A DNA stretch of 46,871 bases from Nesterenkonia alkaliphila (GCF_009758175.1 NZ_WRPM01000077.1:1-46871); one strand, 5' to 3'; counted from the first letter of the stretch, positions 1 through 8,860 are shown. Numbers and translations are program-made. The notes: generated by a model from the letters alone, not told the origin.

Positions 1-1523
1 ATCCACAGGCCTATCACCAGAACCACCCTGAGCAGGGGCATTGGCAGGGCCAGCCGCCTGCCGGCACCCCGCAGGGCGGGACACGGCGGAGATCCCGACT
101 GAAGCTGTGGATCGCTGCTGCGGTGGGCGTCGTCGTTCTGGGGGCCGCTGCTGCCCTGCTGCTGCCCCGCCTGCTGGAGGATTCCGCCGGGGCCCCGGAG
201 AACGGCTATGCCATCGCTGACCTGCCTGAGCGCCCGGTGACCGGCTGGCGGATCAGCTACGACTTCGGGGCCACTGGTGCCGACTACTACTCGCAGATGA
301 CTTACCTCGGCGGCGGTGAGGCCCTGCTGTTCTCCTACGCCCCAGGCTCCGCCGAGGAGCCGGACTTCTACGTGGAGCAGCCCATGACCACCTCCCTGAC
401 CCGGATCGACCTGGCCACCGGGGACCAGCTGTGGCAGGTGGACCTCGTGGAAGCCGTCGGGTGGCTGGAGAGCGCCCAGGACAGCGTGGGGGTCTTCGCC
501 GGTGAGGACTCCGAGGTCATCGGTGTGACCAGAACCGACTACGGCTGGGGCGAGGAGCGCAGTGCGACCTATATCGCCACCCTGAACCCCGGGACCGGTG
601 AGGTCCTCTCCGAACGTGAATGGGACCGGGAGCAGGAGGGGGCGTATCTGCCTCTCTTCGACGGTGACTCGGTGCACCTGCTGCTGCAGACCTATGAGGA
701 CACCGGCTCCTATCCGCTGGCGGTCAGCCTGGATGCCCGCAGCCTCGAACATCAGAACTGGGCCTCCGAGGTCTCCGCAACCATGGGAAGCGACTATCCC
801 CAGCTTCTGGAGCTGGGCCCCTACGGCACCGTGCTCCAGCACAGCGGGCAGGCCTCCGACTCCGGGCAGTACCAGACCTACTACCTGGACCCGGAGACGG
901 GGGAGAGCATCGAGGCGCTGTCCGAGCAGGATTCGGTGTACTACTCAGCCGTGGGCTCCGTGGTCCTGGAGCAGCGCTACCGATCCAGTGGGGGAGCCAC
1001 CGAGCTGCGCGCCTACGACGGCGAGCAGGAGTCCCAGTGGGACCGGCCGCGCAGCGCCGACCAGATCTGGACGCCCCAGGGCACGCTGCTGGTGGCCGAT
1101 GTCTCGGAGCGCAGCATGAGCCTGATGCGGGTCGACCCGGCAGACGGGCAGGACATGTGGGACCAGCCGCTGCGCACCCCAGCGGCTGAGGTGGCCCCGG
1201 CCAGCGATGACCAGCACATCTACCTGATCGATGCCGACGGACGCTTCGCCGTGCACGACGCCGCCACCGGCGATGAGCTGCTCTACGGCCAGTTGGACCG
1301 GGACCAGCACTACCACTTCGAGCATGGCTCACCGGTGGGCTTCCACCCGGGAGAGGAGAACCTGTACATCCGCGGGATCGAGGAGGTGCTCGCCTTCGAC
1401 TGGGAGGACGGCTCCGAGATCTGGCGCTGGAGCTACAGCAGCGACAGCGAGCATGTGTTCCGCATCGGCGAGAAGCTGCTGCTGGAGGACCGCCGTGCCC
1501 ACACCTGGACCGCCTTAGAATGA
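1..1523 (+). CDS. Membrane-anchored PQQ-like beta-propeller protein (5' end outside window)
   Basis: The reading frame is open from base 3 with no stop, so the gene starts before the window; the GTG at 123 is internal. The visible N-terminus is a Pro/Gln/Gly-rich cytoplasmic stretch, a basic cluster (RRRSRLK) and one transmembrane helix encoded at about 105-175. The extracytoplasmic part carries repeated blades of the PQQ/Trp-docking type: NPGTGEVLSEREW, DPETGESIEAL, DPADGQDMWDQPL, DAATGDELLYGQL and DWEDGSEIWRW. Such propellers usually bind proteins or ligands outside the membrane; nothing visible shows an enzymatic site. The stop overlaps the start of the next gene (ATGA), so the two are translationally coupled. 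Fold confident, function unknown. Confidence 0.8.
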   Translation, partial: PQAYHQNHPEQGHWQGQPPAGTPQGGTRRRSRLKLWIAAAVGVVVLGAAAALLLPRLLEDSAGAPENGYAIADLPERPVTGWRISYDFGATGADYYSQMTYLGGGEALLFSYAPGSAEEPDFYVEQPMTTSLTRIDLATGDQLWQVDLVEAVGWLESAQDSVGVFAGEDSEVIGVTRTDYGWGEERSATYIATLNPGTGEVLSEREWDREQEGAYLPLFDGDSVHLLLQTYEDTGSYPLAVSLDARSLEHQNWASEVSATMGSDYPQLLELGPYGTVLQHSGQASDSGQYQTYYLDPETGESIEALSEQDSVYYSAVGSVVLEQRYRSSGGATELRAYDGEQESQWDRPRSADQIWTPQGTLLVADVSERSMSLMRVDPADGQDMWDQPLRTPAAEVAPASDDQHIYLIDADGRFAVHDAATGDELLYGQLDRDQHYHFEHGSPVGFHPGEENLYIRGIEEVLAFDWEDGSEIWRWSYSSDSEHVFRIGEKLLLEDRRAHTWTALE

Positions 1524-2368
1524 GGGCAGTGACACGCACCAGGGGAATGCAGCACGGACCGGTCGCCGGCCTCGCCGTCACGGGGCTTCTGCTGGTGCCG
1601 GGGTGTGCACAGGATGAGCCGGTGCGGCCCGCACCGCCGCCGGAGAACCTCACACGATATCCGGACCATCAGCTCAGCGCCGGGGAGCTCTCCGCCCTCA
1701 TCCCGGGGGAGAGCGACCTCTCGATGCCGTTGGTGGTCGAGGAGGAAGGGCGGCCGGAGAGCATCGAGCTGGAGTATGAGGATGTGGGGCTCGGCGATGC
1801 CAGCTTCGAGCACTTTGAGGAGGAGCTCGAACAGGCGCGGATTGCTGTGGGGACCGTGGAGGGTGCGCAGGAGTGCGCCGCGGCCTGGGAACAGTGGACC
1901 GAGGATCTCACCGCGATGGCGCAGGAGCGGGAATCGCTCTGGGAGGAGGGGATGCGCAGCAATGACGTCCTGGTCGCCTATTCGCTGCCCGGAGCTCAGG
2001 GCAACGACGTCATCATCGACTTCTGGGCAGAGTCTGGCGGCCCCTGGGCTGCCGGTTACCAGAGTGTGGACAACACGGAGGCCTGGAACTCCTGGGCGTT
2101 GGCCTGCTATCCGTTCCAAGCAGCACTGGAGGGCAACACCAGCACCATTGAGGTGACCCAGGACGGTCCGGTCTCAGGCCTGACTGAGGTTGTTGATGAC
2201 GGAGCCGAGGGCACGGCGCTGGTGATGCTGTACATGCCCCTGCCCGGGGTTCCGACTCATGTGGAGATCTTCGCCACCTCGGACCACGCCGATGACCTGG
2301 ACCTGCTGATGGAGGCGGCCACGGAGATGATCCAGCATGCCGAGGCCGCGCTGCGCGAGGCAGGCTGA
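1520..2368 (+). CDS. Putative lipoprotein, 282 aa
   Basis: I do not recognise a family. The N-terminus has basic residues, a hydrophobic stretch (VAGLAVTGLLLV) and Cys in the context VPGC, which fits a lipoprotein signal with Pro at an unusual position of the lipobox. The mature part is acidic, begins with a Pro-rich linker and has no repeats or catalytic motifs that I can identify. The ATG at 1520 overlaps the stop of the propeller gene by 4 nt; an internal ATG at 1547 with a nearby AGGGG is an alternative start. The coupling suggests a cell-surface partner of the propeller protein. The gene ends 33 nt before the convergent pdxT stop. Confidence 0.65.
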   Translation: MRAVTRTRGMQHGPVAGLAVTGLLLVPGCAQDEPVRPAPPPENLTRYPDHQLSAGELSALIPGESDLSMPLVVEEEGRPESIELEYEDVGLGDASFEHFEEELEQARIAVGTVEGAQECAAAWEQWTEDLTAMAQERESLWEEGMRSNDVLVAYSLPGAQGNDVIIDFWAESGGPWAAGYQSVDNTEAWNSWALACYPFQAALEGNTSTIEVTQDGPVSGLTEVVDDGAEGTALVMLYMPLPGVPTHVEIFATSDHADDLDLLMEAATEMIQHAEAALREAG

Positions 2369-2401
2369 TCCCCAGCGCTGAGCAGCTCGTGCGCGGCGCC
2401 C

Positions 2402-3004
2402 CTAGCCGGCGGCCAGCTGCACGAAATGCTCATGCAGCCGGTGGTCGCCGGTGAGCTCGGGGTGGAAGCTGGCGGCCAATAGGCGGCCCTGACGGACCAC
2501 CACCGGGTGGCCTGCCGCCTCGGCGAGCACCTCGACCTCGCTGCCGGTGATCTCCTCGATGATCGGGGCGCGGATGAACACCGCAGGCAGTCTGCGCTCA
2601 GACTCCGGAATGCTGCTGACCTCAAGCTCGGTCTCAAAAGAGGCCAGCTGATTGCCGTAGGCGTTGCGGCGTACCACCACGTCCAATCCGCCGATCCGCT
2701 CGAAGCCGGTCAGCGCCTCGGCATCGGCCACGGCATCGGCGGTGAGAATCAGTCCTGCGCAGGTGCCGAAGACGGCCATGCCTTCCTCGTGGCGCTGCCG
2801 GATGGCGGGCATCAGACGCACCGGGGCGGCGAGCCGGGCCATGGCTGTGGACTCTCCACCGGGGACCACCAGGCCGTCAAGACCCTCCAGCTCGGCCGGC
2901 CGGCGTACCTTGCGCACCTGTGCGCCGGCAGCGCTGAGGGCTTGCTCATGTTCAGCTACGGCACCCTGCAGGGCCAGGACACCGATCTGCGGGGTGCGGC
3001 TCAC
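2402..3004 (-). CDS. pdxT: Pyridoxal 5'-phosphate synthase glutaminase subunit PdxT
   Basis: Class I glutamine amidotransferase that hydrolyses glutamine and passes ammonia to PdxS in the DXP-independent vitamin B6 route. The 200-aa protein has the family length and landmarks: N-terminal IGVLALQGAVAEHEQAL, the glycine-rich VPGGEST, the nucleophile elbow GTCAGL with catalytic Cys, and the C-terminal FHPELTGDHRLHEHF carrying the His-Glu of the triad. The start is GTG, 11 nt after the pdxS stop, with AGGG near the pdxS stop codon, so the two form one operon and are made together for the 12+12 complex. Confidence 0.95.
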   Translation of the reverse strand: MSRTPQIGVLALQGAVAEHEQALSAAGAQVRKVRRPAELEGLDGLVVPGGESTAMARLAAPVRLMPAIRQRHEEGMAVFGTCAGLILTADAVADAEALTGFERIGGLDVVVRRNAYGNQLASFETELEVSSIPESERRLPAVFIRAPIIEEITGSEVEVLAEAAGHPVVVRQGRLLAASFHPELTGDHRLHEHFVQLAAG

Positions 3005-3015
3005 CAGCGCAGGCC

Positions 3016-3927
3016 CTACCAGCCCCGCTCGGCCAGGCGGTGCGGGGCAGCGATCTCGGAGACAGACTTGCCCACCATGGCCTCACCCAGACCGCGGGAG
3101 ACCTCGGCGATCACGGCGGGATCGTCATAGTAGGTGGTGGCCTTGACGATGGCTTTGGCGCGGGCTTCAGGGTCACCGGACTTGAAGATGCCCGAGCCCA
3201 CGAACACGCCCTCGGCGCCCATCTGCATCATCATCGCCGCATCGGCCGGGGTGGCGATTCCGCCGGCTACGAACAGCACCACCGGCAGCCGGCCCGCTGC
3301 CGCCACCTGCTTGACCAGTTCGTAGGGGGCGCGCAGTTCCTTGGCTGCGGCGTAGAGCTCCACCTCGTCGAGTGCGGCCAGCCGGGCGATCTCGCCTTTG
3401 ATGGTCCGCAGGTGGCGCACGGCCTCGATCACATCACCGGTGCCGGCCTCGCCCTTGGAACGGATCATCGAGGCGCCCTCGGCGATTCGGCGCAGCGCCT
3501 CGCCCAGATTGGTGGCCCCACAGACGAAAGGCACCTTGAACTTGGTCTTATCGATGTGATGGGCCTCATCGGCAGGTGAGAGGACCTCGGACTCGTCGAT
3601 GTAGTCCACCTTCAGGTGTTCCAGGACCTGAGCCTCCACAAAGTGGCCGATCCGGGCCTTGGCCATCACCGGAATGGACACAGCATCCACGATCGAGCTG
3701 ATCAGATCCGGGTCGCTCATCCGGGCCAGGCCGCCCTGAGCGCGGATGTCGGCGGGCACCCGCTCCAGGGCCATGACGGCAACAGCTCCGGCCTCCTCGG
3801 CGATCCTGGCCTGCTCGGGGGTGACCACGTCCATGATCACTCCGCCCTTGAGCATCTGCGCCAGGCCAGTGTTCACAGTAGTGGCGCCGGTGCCGGGGGT
3901 TCCGTTGGACTGGGTGGTGGTGGTCAT
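3016..3927 (-). CDS. pdxS: Pyridoxal 5'-phosphate synthase lyase subunit PdxS
   Basis: Builds pyridoxal 5'-phosphate from ribose 5-phosphate, glyceraldehyde 3-phosphate and ammonia delivered by PdxT. Signatures are GGVIMDVV near the N-terminus, [14 protein letters not shown] with the lysine that binds the pentose, and [13 protein letters not shown] with the second catalytic lysine; the C-terminus ends in the typical ERGW. I chose the ATG at 3927 (303 aa) because AAGGAGA lies just upstream and the protein then begins with a short Thr-rich tail before [11 protein letters not shown] longer open frame to 4068 runs through a hairpin leader and is not family-like. First gene of pdxS-pdxT. Confidence 0.96.
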   Translation of the reverse strand: MTTTTQSNGTPGTGATTVNTGLAQMLKGGVIMDVVTPEQARIAEEAGAVAVMALERVPADIRAQGGLARMSDPDLISSIVDAVSIPVMAKARIGHFVEAQVLEHLKVDYIDESEVLSPADEAHHIDKTKFKVPFVCGATNLGEALRRIAEGASMIRSKGEAGTGDVIEAVRHLRTIKGEIARLAALDEVELYAAAKELRAPYELVKQVAAAGRLPVVLFVAGGIATPADAAMMMQMGAEGVFVGSGIFKSGDPEARAKAIVKATTYYDDPAVIAEVSRGLGEAMVGKSVSEIAAPHRLAERGW

Positions 3928-3946
3928 CGCGAGTCTCCTTGAGGCA

Positions 3947-3985
3947 GAGAAATGGGGAGCTGATTCTTCAGCTCCCCATTGTCTC
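3947..3985 (-). promoter_or_regulatory. Strong stem-loop in the pdxS leader
   Basis: A perfect 13-bp inverted repeat (3951-3963 with 3968-3980, 4-nt loop) extends to 17 bp with one bulged base. It sits directly upstream of the pdxS ribosome site. No U-run follows in the minus direction. It is either the 5' end of the pdxS mRNA folded as a stabilising or regulatory hairpin, or a terminator for pspA. Confidence 0.6.
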
Positions 3986-4018
3986 AGATTAATGCGGGGT
4001 GAACAGCCGGGTTCACCC
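3986..4018 (-). promoter_or_regulatory. Candidate pdxST promoter with overlapping palindrome
   Basis: TAATCT (3986-3991, minus strand) fits an actinobacterial -10 and would start the transcript near 3979, at the foot of the leader hairpin. A second inverted repeat, GGGTGAAC-N6-GTTCACCC at 3997-4018, lies in the -20 to -40 region where a repressor could act. It is also close after the pspA stop and could instead help end that transcript. Confidence 0.4.
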
Positions 4019-4033
4019 TCAGATGAGCGGAGT

Positions 4034-4840
4034 TCAGGCCCTGTCCTTCTCCGTCTCCAGTGCGGCAAAGTCAGCCTCTGTCACCCCGGTGCCGGACTGG
4101 CTGCCGGTGCCGATCTCGGCCGGCGTGGAGGAACCGGACTTCAGAGCTGCCAGGCGGGCCTCGATCTCAGCCTGCTCGCCGAGGTCCTCCAGGGACTCGA
4201 ACTGGGCGTCCAGGCTGGAGGCGGCCAGTTCGTTCTGCCCGCGTACCCGGGCCTCCTCACGGCGGATCTTCTCCTCGAAGCGGCCCACCTCGGAGGTGGG
4301 GTCCATCACGTCGATGGCCTGCACTGCGTCATGGACCTGGGACTGGGCGTGGGCAGCCTTGGAACGGGCCACCAGCTCATCGCGCTTGGAGATCAGCTGC
4401 TGGCGCTTGGTCTTCATCTGCTCCAGACCGGTGCGCAGCCGCTCCACGATCTCCCGCTGGGACTGGATGGTCGGCTCCGCGCCCTTGGCCGAGCTCTCGG
4501 CGTCCAGCTGGCGCTGGATGGCCACCTTGGCCAGATTGTCGAACTTGGCAGCGTTGTCGTTATTGCCCTCGCTGCGGAACTCATCAGCTTTGCGGGAGGC
4601 GGCCAGTGCCTTCTGCCCCCACTCGCGGGCGGTGTCCAGGTCCTCCTTGTAGTCGTCCTCCATCATCCGCAGATTGCCGATGGTCTGGGCGACGGCCTCC
4701 TCGGCCTCGCGGATGTTATTGGTGAAGTCACGCACCATCTGATCCAGCATCTTCTCCGGATCCTCGGCGCGGTCCAGCATCGCGTTGACATTGGCGCGGA
4801 TCAGCTGGGACATCCGGCCGAAAATGGACTGCTTAGTCAC
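4034..4840 (-). CDS. pspA: PspA/IM30 family membrane-stress protein
   Basis: Peripheral membrane protein of the PspA/Vipp1 (ESCRT-III-like) family that supports membrane integrity. The 268-aa product is almost wholly alpha-helical and charged; the N-terminal amphipathic helix and following segment read [19 protein letters not shown] then [15 protein letters not shown], typical of the family. The start is taken as the GTG at 4840 (TKQSIFGRM), 8 nt after GGAAAGG; an upstream ATG at 4870 would add ten atypical residues. A TAGTAT hexamer at 4895-4900 (minus) may be its own -10. The gene lies 121 nt after the coiled-coil membrane protein on the same strand, so the pair may work together at the membrane. 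Confidence 0.9.
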   Translation of the reverse strand: MTKQSIFGRMSQLIRANVNAMLDRAEDPEKMLDQMVRDFTNNIREAEEAVAQTIGNLRMMEDDYKEDLDTAREWGQKALAASRKADEFRSEGNNDNAAKFDNLAKVAIQRQLDAESSAKGAEPTIQSQREIVERLRTGLEQMKTKRQQLISKRDELVARSKAAHAQSQVHDAVQAIDVMDPTSEVGRFEEKIRREEARVRGQNELAASSLDAQFESLEDLGEQAEIEARLAALKSGSSTPAEIGTGSQSGTGVTEADFAALETEKDRA

Positions 4841-4961
4841 TGTGATCACCTTTCCTAGGGGGACATTCAAGCGTTGAGAACGATCACCTTCCCGATACTA
4901 ACCCCTGTGCCGTGCCGGGCATCAGCCTCAGGGCGGATATTTCTTCAACGGGGAGTGAACG

Positions 4962-6494
4962 CTAGAAGAAACCACGACGACGCCGCCGGCCACCGTAGCC
5001 GAACCCGCCTCGGTAACCGAACCCACCGCCGTAGCCACGGCTATAACCACCGGTATAGCCGCCGCCGAATCCGCCGAATCCGCCGAATCCGCCACCGGTG
5101 CCGTAGCCAGTGCCGTAGCCGGTGCCCATCGTCTGCATCTGGGCGGTGGCGGCCTCACGTTCAGCGATCTGCGCGGCCTGAATGGCCAGTGTCTTGGCCT
5201 GCTGAGCCAGCTCCACCGCACGGGCGGGCTGGGAGTCTCCGATGGCCTGGGCCTCAGTGAGGCAGCGTTCGCTCTCGGCCATCCGGGTGCGGGCGGTTGA
5301 AGAGATGCCGTAGCGGCGCGAGCGCAGGAAGTCCAGGGAGGACTGCACCTGATTACGCGCTGTGAGCAGCTCATGCTGCAGCATTTCCCGGGCCCGCCGG
5401 TCCTTAGCCTGCCGGTCGCGCACGGAGTTCAGCGGAGCATCCAGCTCCCGGTGTGCCAGCTCAAGCTGCTGCAGCAGCTCCAGCGGATCGATCCGCTCGC
5501 CGGAGCTCAGCGACTGCTTGGCCCGGTTGACCGCGGTCTCAGCTGCCGCCACCGGGCCGGCAAGCTCCGGCGCCTGGCCAGCGTTCATAGTGGCTCGGGC
5601 CTGGGCTACATCCTGTTCGGTCTGGGCGATGCCCACATCCAGGTTCTTCCGGGCGCTCTTGAGCCGCTCCTCGGTCTCCTCCATCGACTCGATGAGCCGT
5701 TGGGCATCAGCAGCAGCCTGTTCCCCGGAGTGCAGGGCTACTACCGCCTGGGCGGTATCACCCGAGTGCACCGCCTGCTCCGCCTGGTTGCGGGAGGCCT
5801 CGGCGGCCTCCAGTGCTTGGGCAGACTGGGTGAGGTTGTCCCGGTACTGACGGAGGGCGTCGTCGTGGTATTTCTGCGACAGCTCCTGCACGGCGGACTC
5901 AGCCCGGGAGCGCCGGGCGGAAAGCGCGGAGAGCTGCTCGGCCAGTTTGTTCAGCGCCGGCCGGGGATCACGCTCCAGGCTGCGCAGCTCGGTGAACTGG
6001 TCCTGGTGGGACTGCAGGGTCTGATTCACCTGCTCGCAGCTGCGGATGATCCGTTTGTAGAGATCGCGGGCAGCACGTTCATCAGCGCCCTCGGAGGTGT
6101 CCACCTGCTGCTGCAGCCGAAATGACTCCCGGAGGTGCTCCTTGGCCTGCTCCAGGTCCTGCTGGAAGGGAGCCACTTTGGCATCCCCGTAGGAGGCGGA
6201 GGCGAAGAGCAGCTCCTGTTCGCTGGACTGCACGGCGTTATCCGCGGCCACCAGCAGCTCACCGGCCTGCAGCCGCAACTCCTCGCTGGACTTCTCATCC
6301 AGGGGATCACGCTGGCCCTGAGAGATCTGCTGCGGGCTGTGAACCCCTGCGATCCGGCGGCTCTGCTTCTTGCCGCCGGAGAGATAGACTGCTCCTACTC
6401 CGAGGAGCGCCAGGATCGCCGCCCCGATGATCAGCGGACCCACTAACACAGCGCCGGTTACCACGGGCAGGGCGAACAGATTCTCTGGCACCAT
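4962..6494 (-). CDS. Coiled-coil membrane protein related to TPM-domain proteins, TPM domain absent
   Basis: The 510-aa protein starts with one or two hydrophobic segments (NLFALPVVTGAVLVGPLI, then GAAILALLGVGAVYLS), a basic stop-transfer GGKKQSRR, and then about 400 residues of Ala/Gln/Glu-rich coiled coil. It ends in a low-complexity Gly/Phe/Tyr tail with GGFGGFGG repeats and a final RRRRRGFF. In related Micrococcaceae proteins, as I recall them, this architecture follows an N-terminal TPM phosphatase-like domain of about 150 residues. That domain is missing, and divergent htrA begins only 40 nt away. The ATG at 6494 is preceded by TAGACT-N7; an ATG at 6527 would add 11 residues. Upstream partner of pspA. 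Confidence 0.65.
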   Translation of the reverse strand: MVPENLFALPVVTGAVLVGPLIIGAAILALLGVGAVYLSGGKKQSRRIAGVHSPQQISQGQRDPLDEKSSEELRLQAGELLVAADNAVQSSEQELLFASASYGDAKVAPFQQDLEQAKEHLRESFRLQQQVDTSEGADERAARDLYKRIIRSCEQVNQTLQSHQDQFTELRSLERDPRPALNKLAEQLSALSARRSRAESAVQELSQKYHDDALRQYRDNLTQSAQALEAAEASRNQAEQAVHSGDTAQAVVALHSGEQAAADAQRLIESMEETEERLKSARKNLDVGIAQTEQDVAQARATMNAGQAPELAGPVAAAETAVNRAKQSLSSGERIDPLELLQQLELAHRELDAPLNSVRDRQAKDRRAREMLQHELLTARNQVQSSLDFLRSRRYGISSTARTRMAESERCLTEAQAIGDSQPARAVELAQQAKTLAIQAAQIAEREAATAQMQTMGTGYGTGYGTGGGFGGFGGFGGGYTGGYSRGYGGGFGYRGGFGYGGRRRRRGFF

Positions 6495-6501
6495 GGTCTG
6501 G

Positions 6502-6507
6502 AGTCTA
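6502..6507 (-). promoter_or_regulatory. -10 element, leaderless start of the coiled-coil protein gene
   Basis: TAGACT on the minus strand lies 7 nt before the ATG at 6494, so transcription is predicted to begin at the start codon. No ribosome site is visible between them. Confidence 0.5.
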
Positions 6508-6533
6508 TAAGAGATCAGGAGCATCACATATCG

Positions 6534-8105
6534 ATGTCACAGCCCCCATACGGTGAGAGCCCCGCAGAGCAGCCGGAGGCACCGGAGCCTGCTCAGCCTT
6601 CTGCCCAGCGGCCTATCTCCCCAGGACCCACTGCTCATATCCCGGCGCCCGGCCAGCCGATCTCACATCGGCAGTCCGAAGCGGCCTCGACCGAACTGCC
6701 CTATGGGGTCTACAGCGGCGCGCCCGCCGGGGAGCTCTCCGGCCACCAGCCCCCGCTGCAGCCCGAACCCCGGCCGCAGAGGACCAAACGCGGTATTGGA
6801 GCCGGAGCCTTCATCGTCGCGGTGCTGCTTGCCGGGCTGCTCGGCGGCGGCGCGGCCCTGGGCGGTCAGTACCTCTGGAACCAGTGGCAGAGCGAGGACC
6901 AGCAGACCATCGGCGCAGATACCAGCGGCGGGATCCAGATCAACACCCCGGAGGACGCCACTGCAGTGGCCGCGGCCGCAGACCGGGCCGCACCATCGGT
7001 GGTCACCCTGGCAGTAGGTGGAGAGTCTGGAGCGGGCTCAGGCTCCGGGATCGTGTTGGACAACGAGGGCCATGTGCTCACCAATACCCATGTGGTCACC
7101 CTGGGCGGCGCGGAGCCGGACCCGGAGATTCACGTCCAGCTCAATGACGGCCGCTCCACCACGGCCGAACTGATCGGCACCGATCCGCTCAGCGACTTGG
7201 CGGTCATCCAGCTGGCGGACACCGAGAACTTGGTCCCCGCCGAACTGGGCAGCTCCTCCGGGCTCAATGTGGGGGACCAGACCATCGCCATCGGCTCGCC
7301 GCTGCAGCTGGACGGTACGGTGACCACCGGCATCGTCTCCACCCTGGACCGCACCATCTCTGTGGCAGCCTCCGGCGCCGAGGGTGACGGCCTGGGGATT
7401 CCCGAGGACGGCCGCTACCAGGAGTTCTTCGGCCAGACCGAGGAGCCGGAGGGTGAGGATGAGGAAGACGGCCCGGAGTTCCAGCTGCCTGGTCAGGAGG
7501 GGGGCGAGAGCATCTACCTCAACGTGATCCAGACCGACGCCGCCATCAACCAGGGCAACTCCGGCGGCGCCCTGGTGGACATCAACGGTGAGGTCATCGG
7601 CGTTAACGTGGCCATCGCCACCACCGGCGGCGGGCTCATGGGCTCCGAGGGAGCCGGCTCCATCGGTGTGGGCTTCGCGATCCCGATCGACTATGCCGCC
7701 CGGGTGGCCCAGGACATCATCGATCACGGTGAGGCCTCTCACGGGGTCCTCGGCGTACATGTCGCAGAGGCGGACGCCGACCCCGCAGTCAACGACTTCC
7801 GGGTGGAGATCTTCGGCCTTGAGGGTGAGGAGCTCGAGCAGCGTCTGGAAGGTCAGGACGTGCCCCAGCCCAGCAGCCCGTTCTCCCTGGGCGGGCTGGT
7901 GGTTCACGCCGTGCCGGGCTCCCCAGCCGAGCAGGGCGGGGTTCAGGAGGGCGACATCATCCAGGAGGTGGAAGGCCGCAGAATCGACGACAGCGTCAAT
8001 CTCACCGCAATCGTGCGTGAGTACGCGGCCGGTGACACCATCACCCTGACCGTGCTGCGGGATGGGGAACAGCTGGAGATCGATGTCACTCTGGACCCGA
8101 TGTGA
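6534..8105 (+). CDS. HtrA/DegP-type serine protease, membrane anchored, one PDZ domain
   Basis: Envelope quality-control protease. The order is a Pro/Gln-rich cytoplasmic tail (1-85), one transmembrane helix (about 91-114), a trypsin-like domain and a C-terminal PDZ domain (about 450-523, GSPAEQGGVQEGDIIQ). The catalytic triad is visible as His186 (LTNTHVV), Asp221 (DPLSDLAVI) and Ser343 (QGNSGGAL). Between Asp and Ser there is an acidic insertion (about 280-326, with EGEDEEDGPE) not typical of minimal HtrA. The start ATG lies 12 nt after AGGAG; TATAAG at 6506-6511 is a weak -10 candidate. The stop overlaps the next start (GTGA), coupling it to the PIG-L gene. Which htrA paralogue it is cannot be told from sequence alone. 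Confidence 0.93.
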   Translation: MSQPPYGESPAEQPEAPEPAQPSAQRPISPGPTAHIPAPGQPISHRQSEAASTELPYGVYSGAPAGELSGHQPPLQPEPRPQRTKRGIGAGAFIVAVLLAGLLGGGAALGGQYLWNQWQSEDQQTIGADTSGGIQINTPEDATAVAAAADRAAPSVVTLAVGGESGAGSGSGIVLDNEGHVLTNTHVVTLGGAEPDPEIHVQLNDGRSTTAELIGTDPLSDLAVIQLADTENLVPAELGSSSGLNVGDQTIAIGSPLQLDGTVTTGIVSTLDRTISVAASGAEGDGLGIPEDGRYQEFFGQTEEPEGEDEEDGPEFQLPGQEGGESIYLNVIQTDAAINQGNSGGALVDINGEVIGVNVAIATTGGGLMGSEGAGSIGVGFAIPIDYAARVAQDIIDHGEASHGVLGVHVAEADADPAVNDFRVEIFGLEGEELEQRLEGQDVPQPSSPFSLGGLVVHAVPGSPAEQGGVQEGDIIQEVEGRRIDDSVNLTAIVREYAAGDTITLTVLRDGEQLEIDVTLDPM

Positions 8106-8860
8106 GCCGTCTGCACACACCTGATGAGCTGGTCGAGGAGCTGGGACTGCACACTGTGCTGGCCGTGGCCGCCCACCCCGATGACATCGACTTCGGCGCC
8201 TCCGGCACCATCGCCGCCCTGACCAGCCGCGGGGTGCAGGTGCAGCTGTGCCTGCTCACCGCCGGGGACGCCGGGGGGTTTGATGCACAGCGGAGCCCTG
8301 AGGAGACCGCGCGTCTGCGGCGCACTGAGCAGGAGGCTGCCGCAGCAGTGGTCGGCATCTCCGAGGTCACCCTGCTCCAGGAGCGTGACGGGTTCGTGGC
8401 CCCCAGCTACGAGCTCATCGGCCACCTGGTGCGGCTGATGCGCCAGCTGCGGCCCGAGGCTGTGCTGAGCTTCCACCCGGAGCGCGCCTGGGACCGGCTG
8501 CAGAAGTCCCACCCGGACCACCTGGCCACCGGTGAGGCGGTGGTGCGTGCAGCCTACCCCTATGTCGAGAACCCCTTCGCCTATCCGGAGCTCGAGGCCG
8601 AGGGTCTGAAGGCGTTCAAGATCCAGCACCTGCTGCTGATGGGAGCCCCGCAGGAGCGGGTGAACCTACGGGTGGACATCACCGGGTTCCAGGACCGCAA
8701 GCTGACCGCCCTGGATCGGCACCTCAGCCAGCACCGGGATGCTCAGCGGATGCGCGAGTTCGTCATGGAGCAGCTGCGGGCAAGTCACGGCGCCGGCGGC
8801 TATGCCGAGGAGTTCCACCACGTGCTGGTCAACGACCCGCAGACAATCTCCGGTTTTTAG
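8102..8860 (+). CDS. PIG-L (LmbE) family Zn-dependent N-deacetylase
   Basis: The 252-aa protein carries the family zinc motif AHPDD at residues 24-28 and a second metal/catalytic segment HPDH in a KSHPDHLATG context. Relatives remove acetyl groups from GlcNAc-type substrates or hydrolyse amides, for example in mycothiol metabolism (MshB, Mca). I cannot assign the substrate. The GTG start overlaps the htrA stop by 4 nt, so expression is coupled to the protease. Its stop codon overlaps the stop of the convergent sigma/anti-sigma gene by 4 nt, leaving no space for a terminator. Confidence 0.88.
   Translation: MSRLHTPDELVEELGLHTVLAVAAHPDDIDFGASGTIAALTSRGVQVQLCLLTAGDAGGFDAQRSPEETARLRRTEQEAAAAVVGISEVTLLQERDGFVAPSYELIGHLVRLMRQLRPEAVLSFHPERAWDRLQKSHPDHLATGEAVVRAAYPYVENPFAYPELEAEGLKAFKIQHLLLMGAPQERVNLRVDITGFQDRKLTALDRHLSQHRDAQRMREFVMEQLRASHGAGGYAEEFHHVLVNDPQTISGF

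Noticed and set aside
4844-4893. Near repeat GATCACCTTTCC / GATCACCTTCCC upstream of pspA
   Set aside because: One copy is simply the ribosome site region; similarity over 12 nt with one mismatch is not enough for an operator claim.
5041-5130. Short tandem repeats resembling a CRISPR-like or VNTR array
   Set aside because: The repeats are codons for the Gly/Phe/Tyr tail of the coiled-coil protein; there are no spacers.
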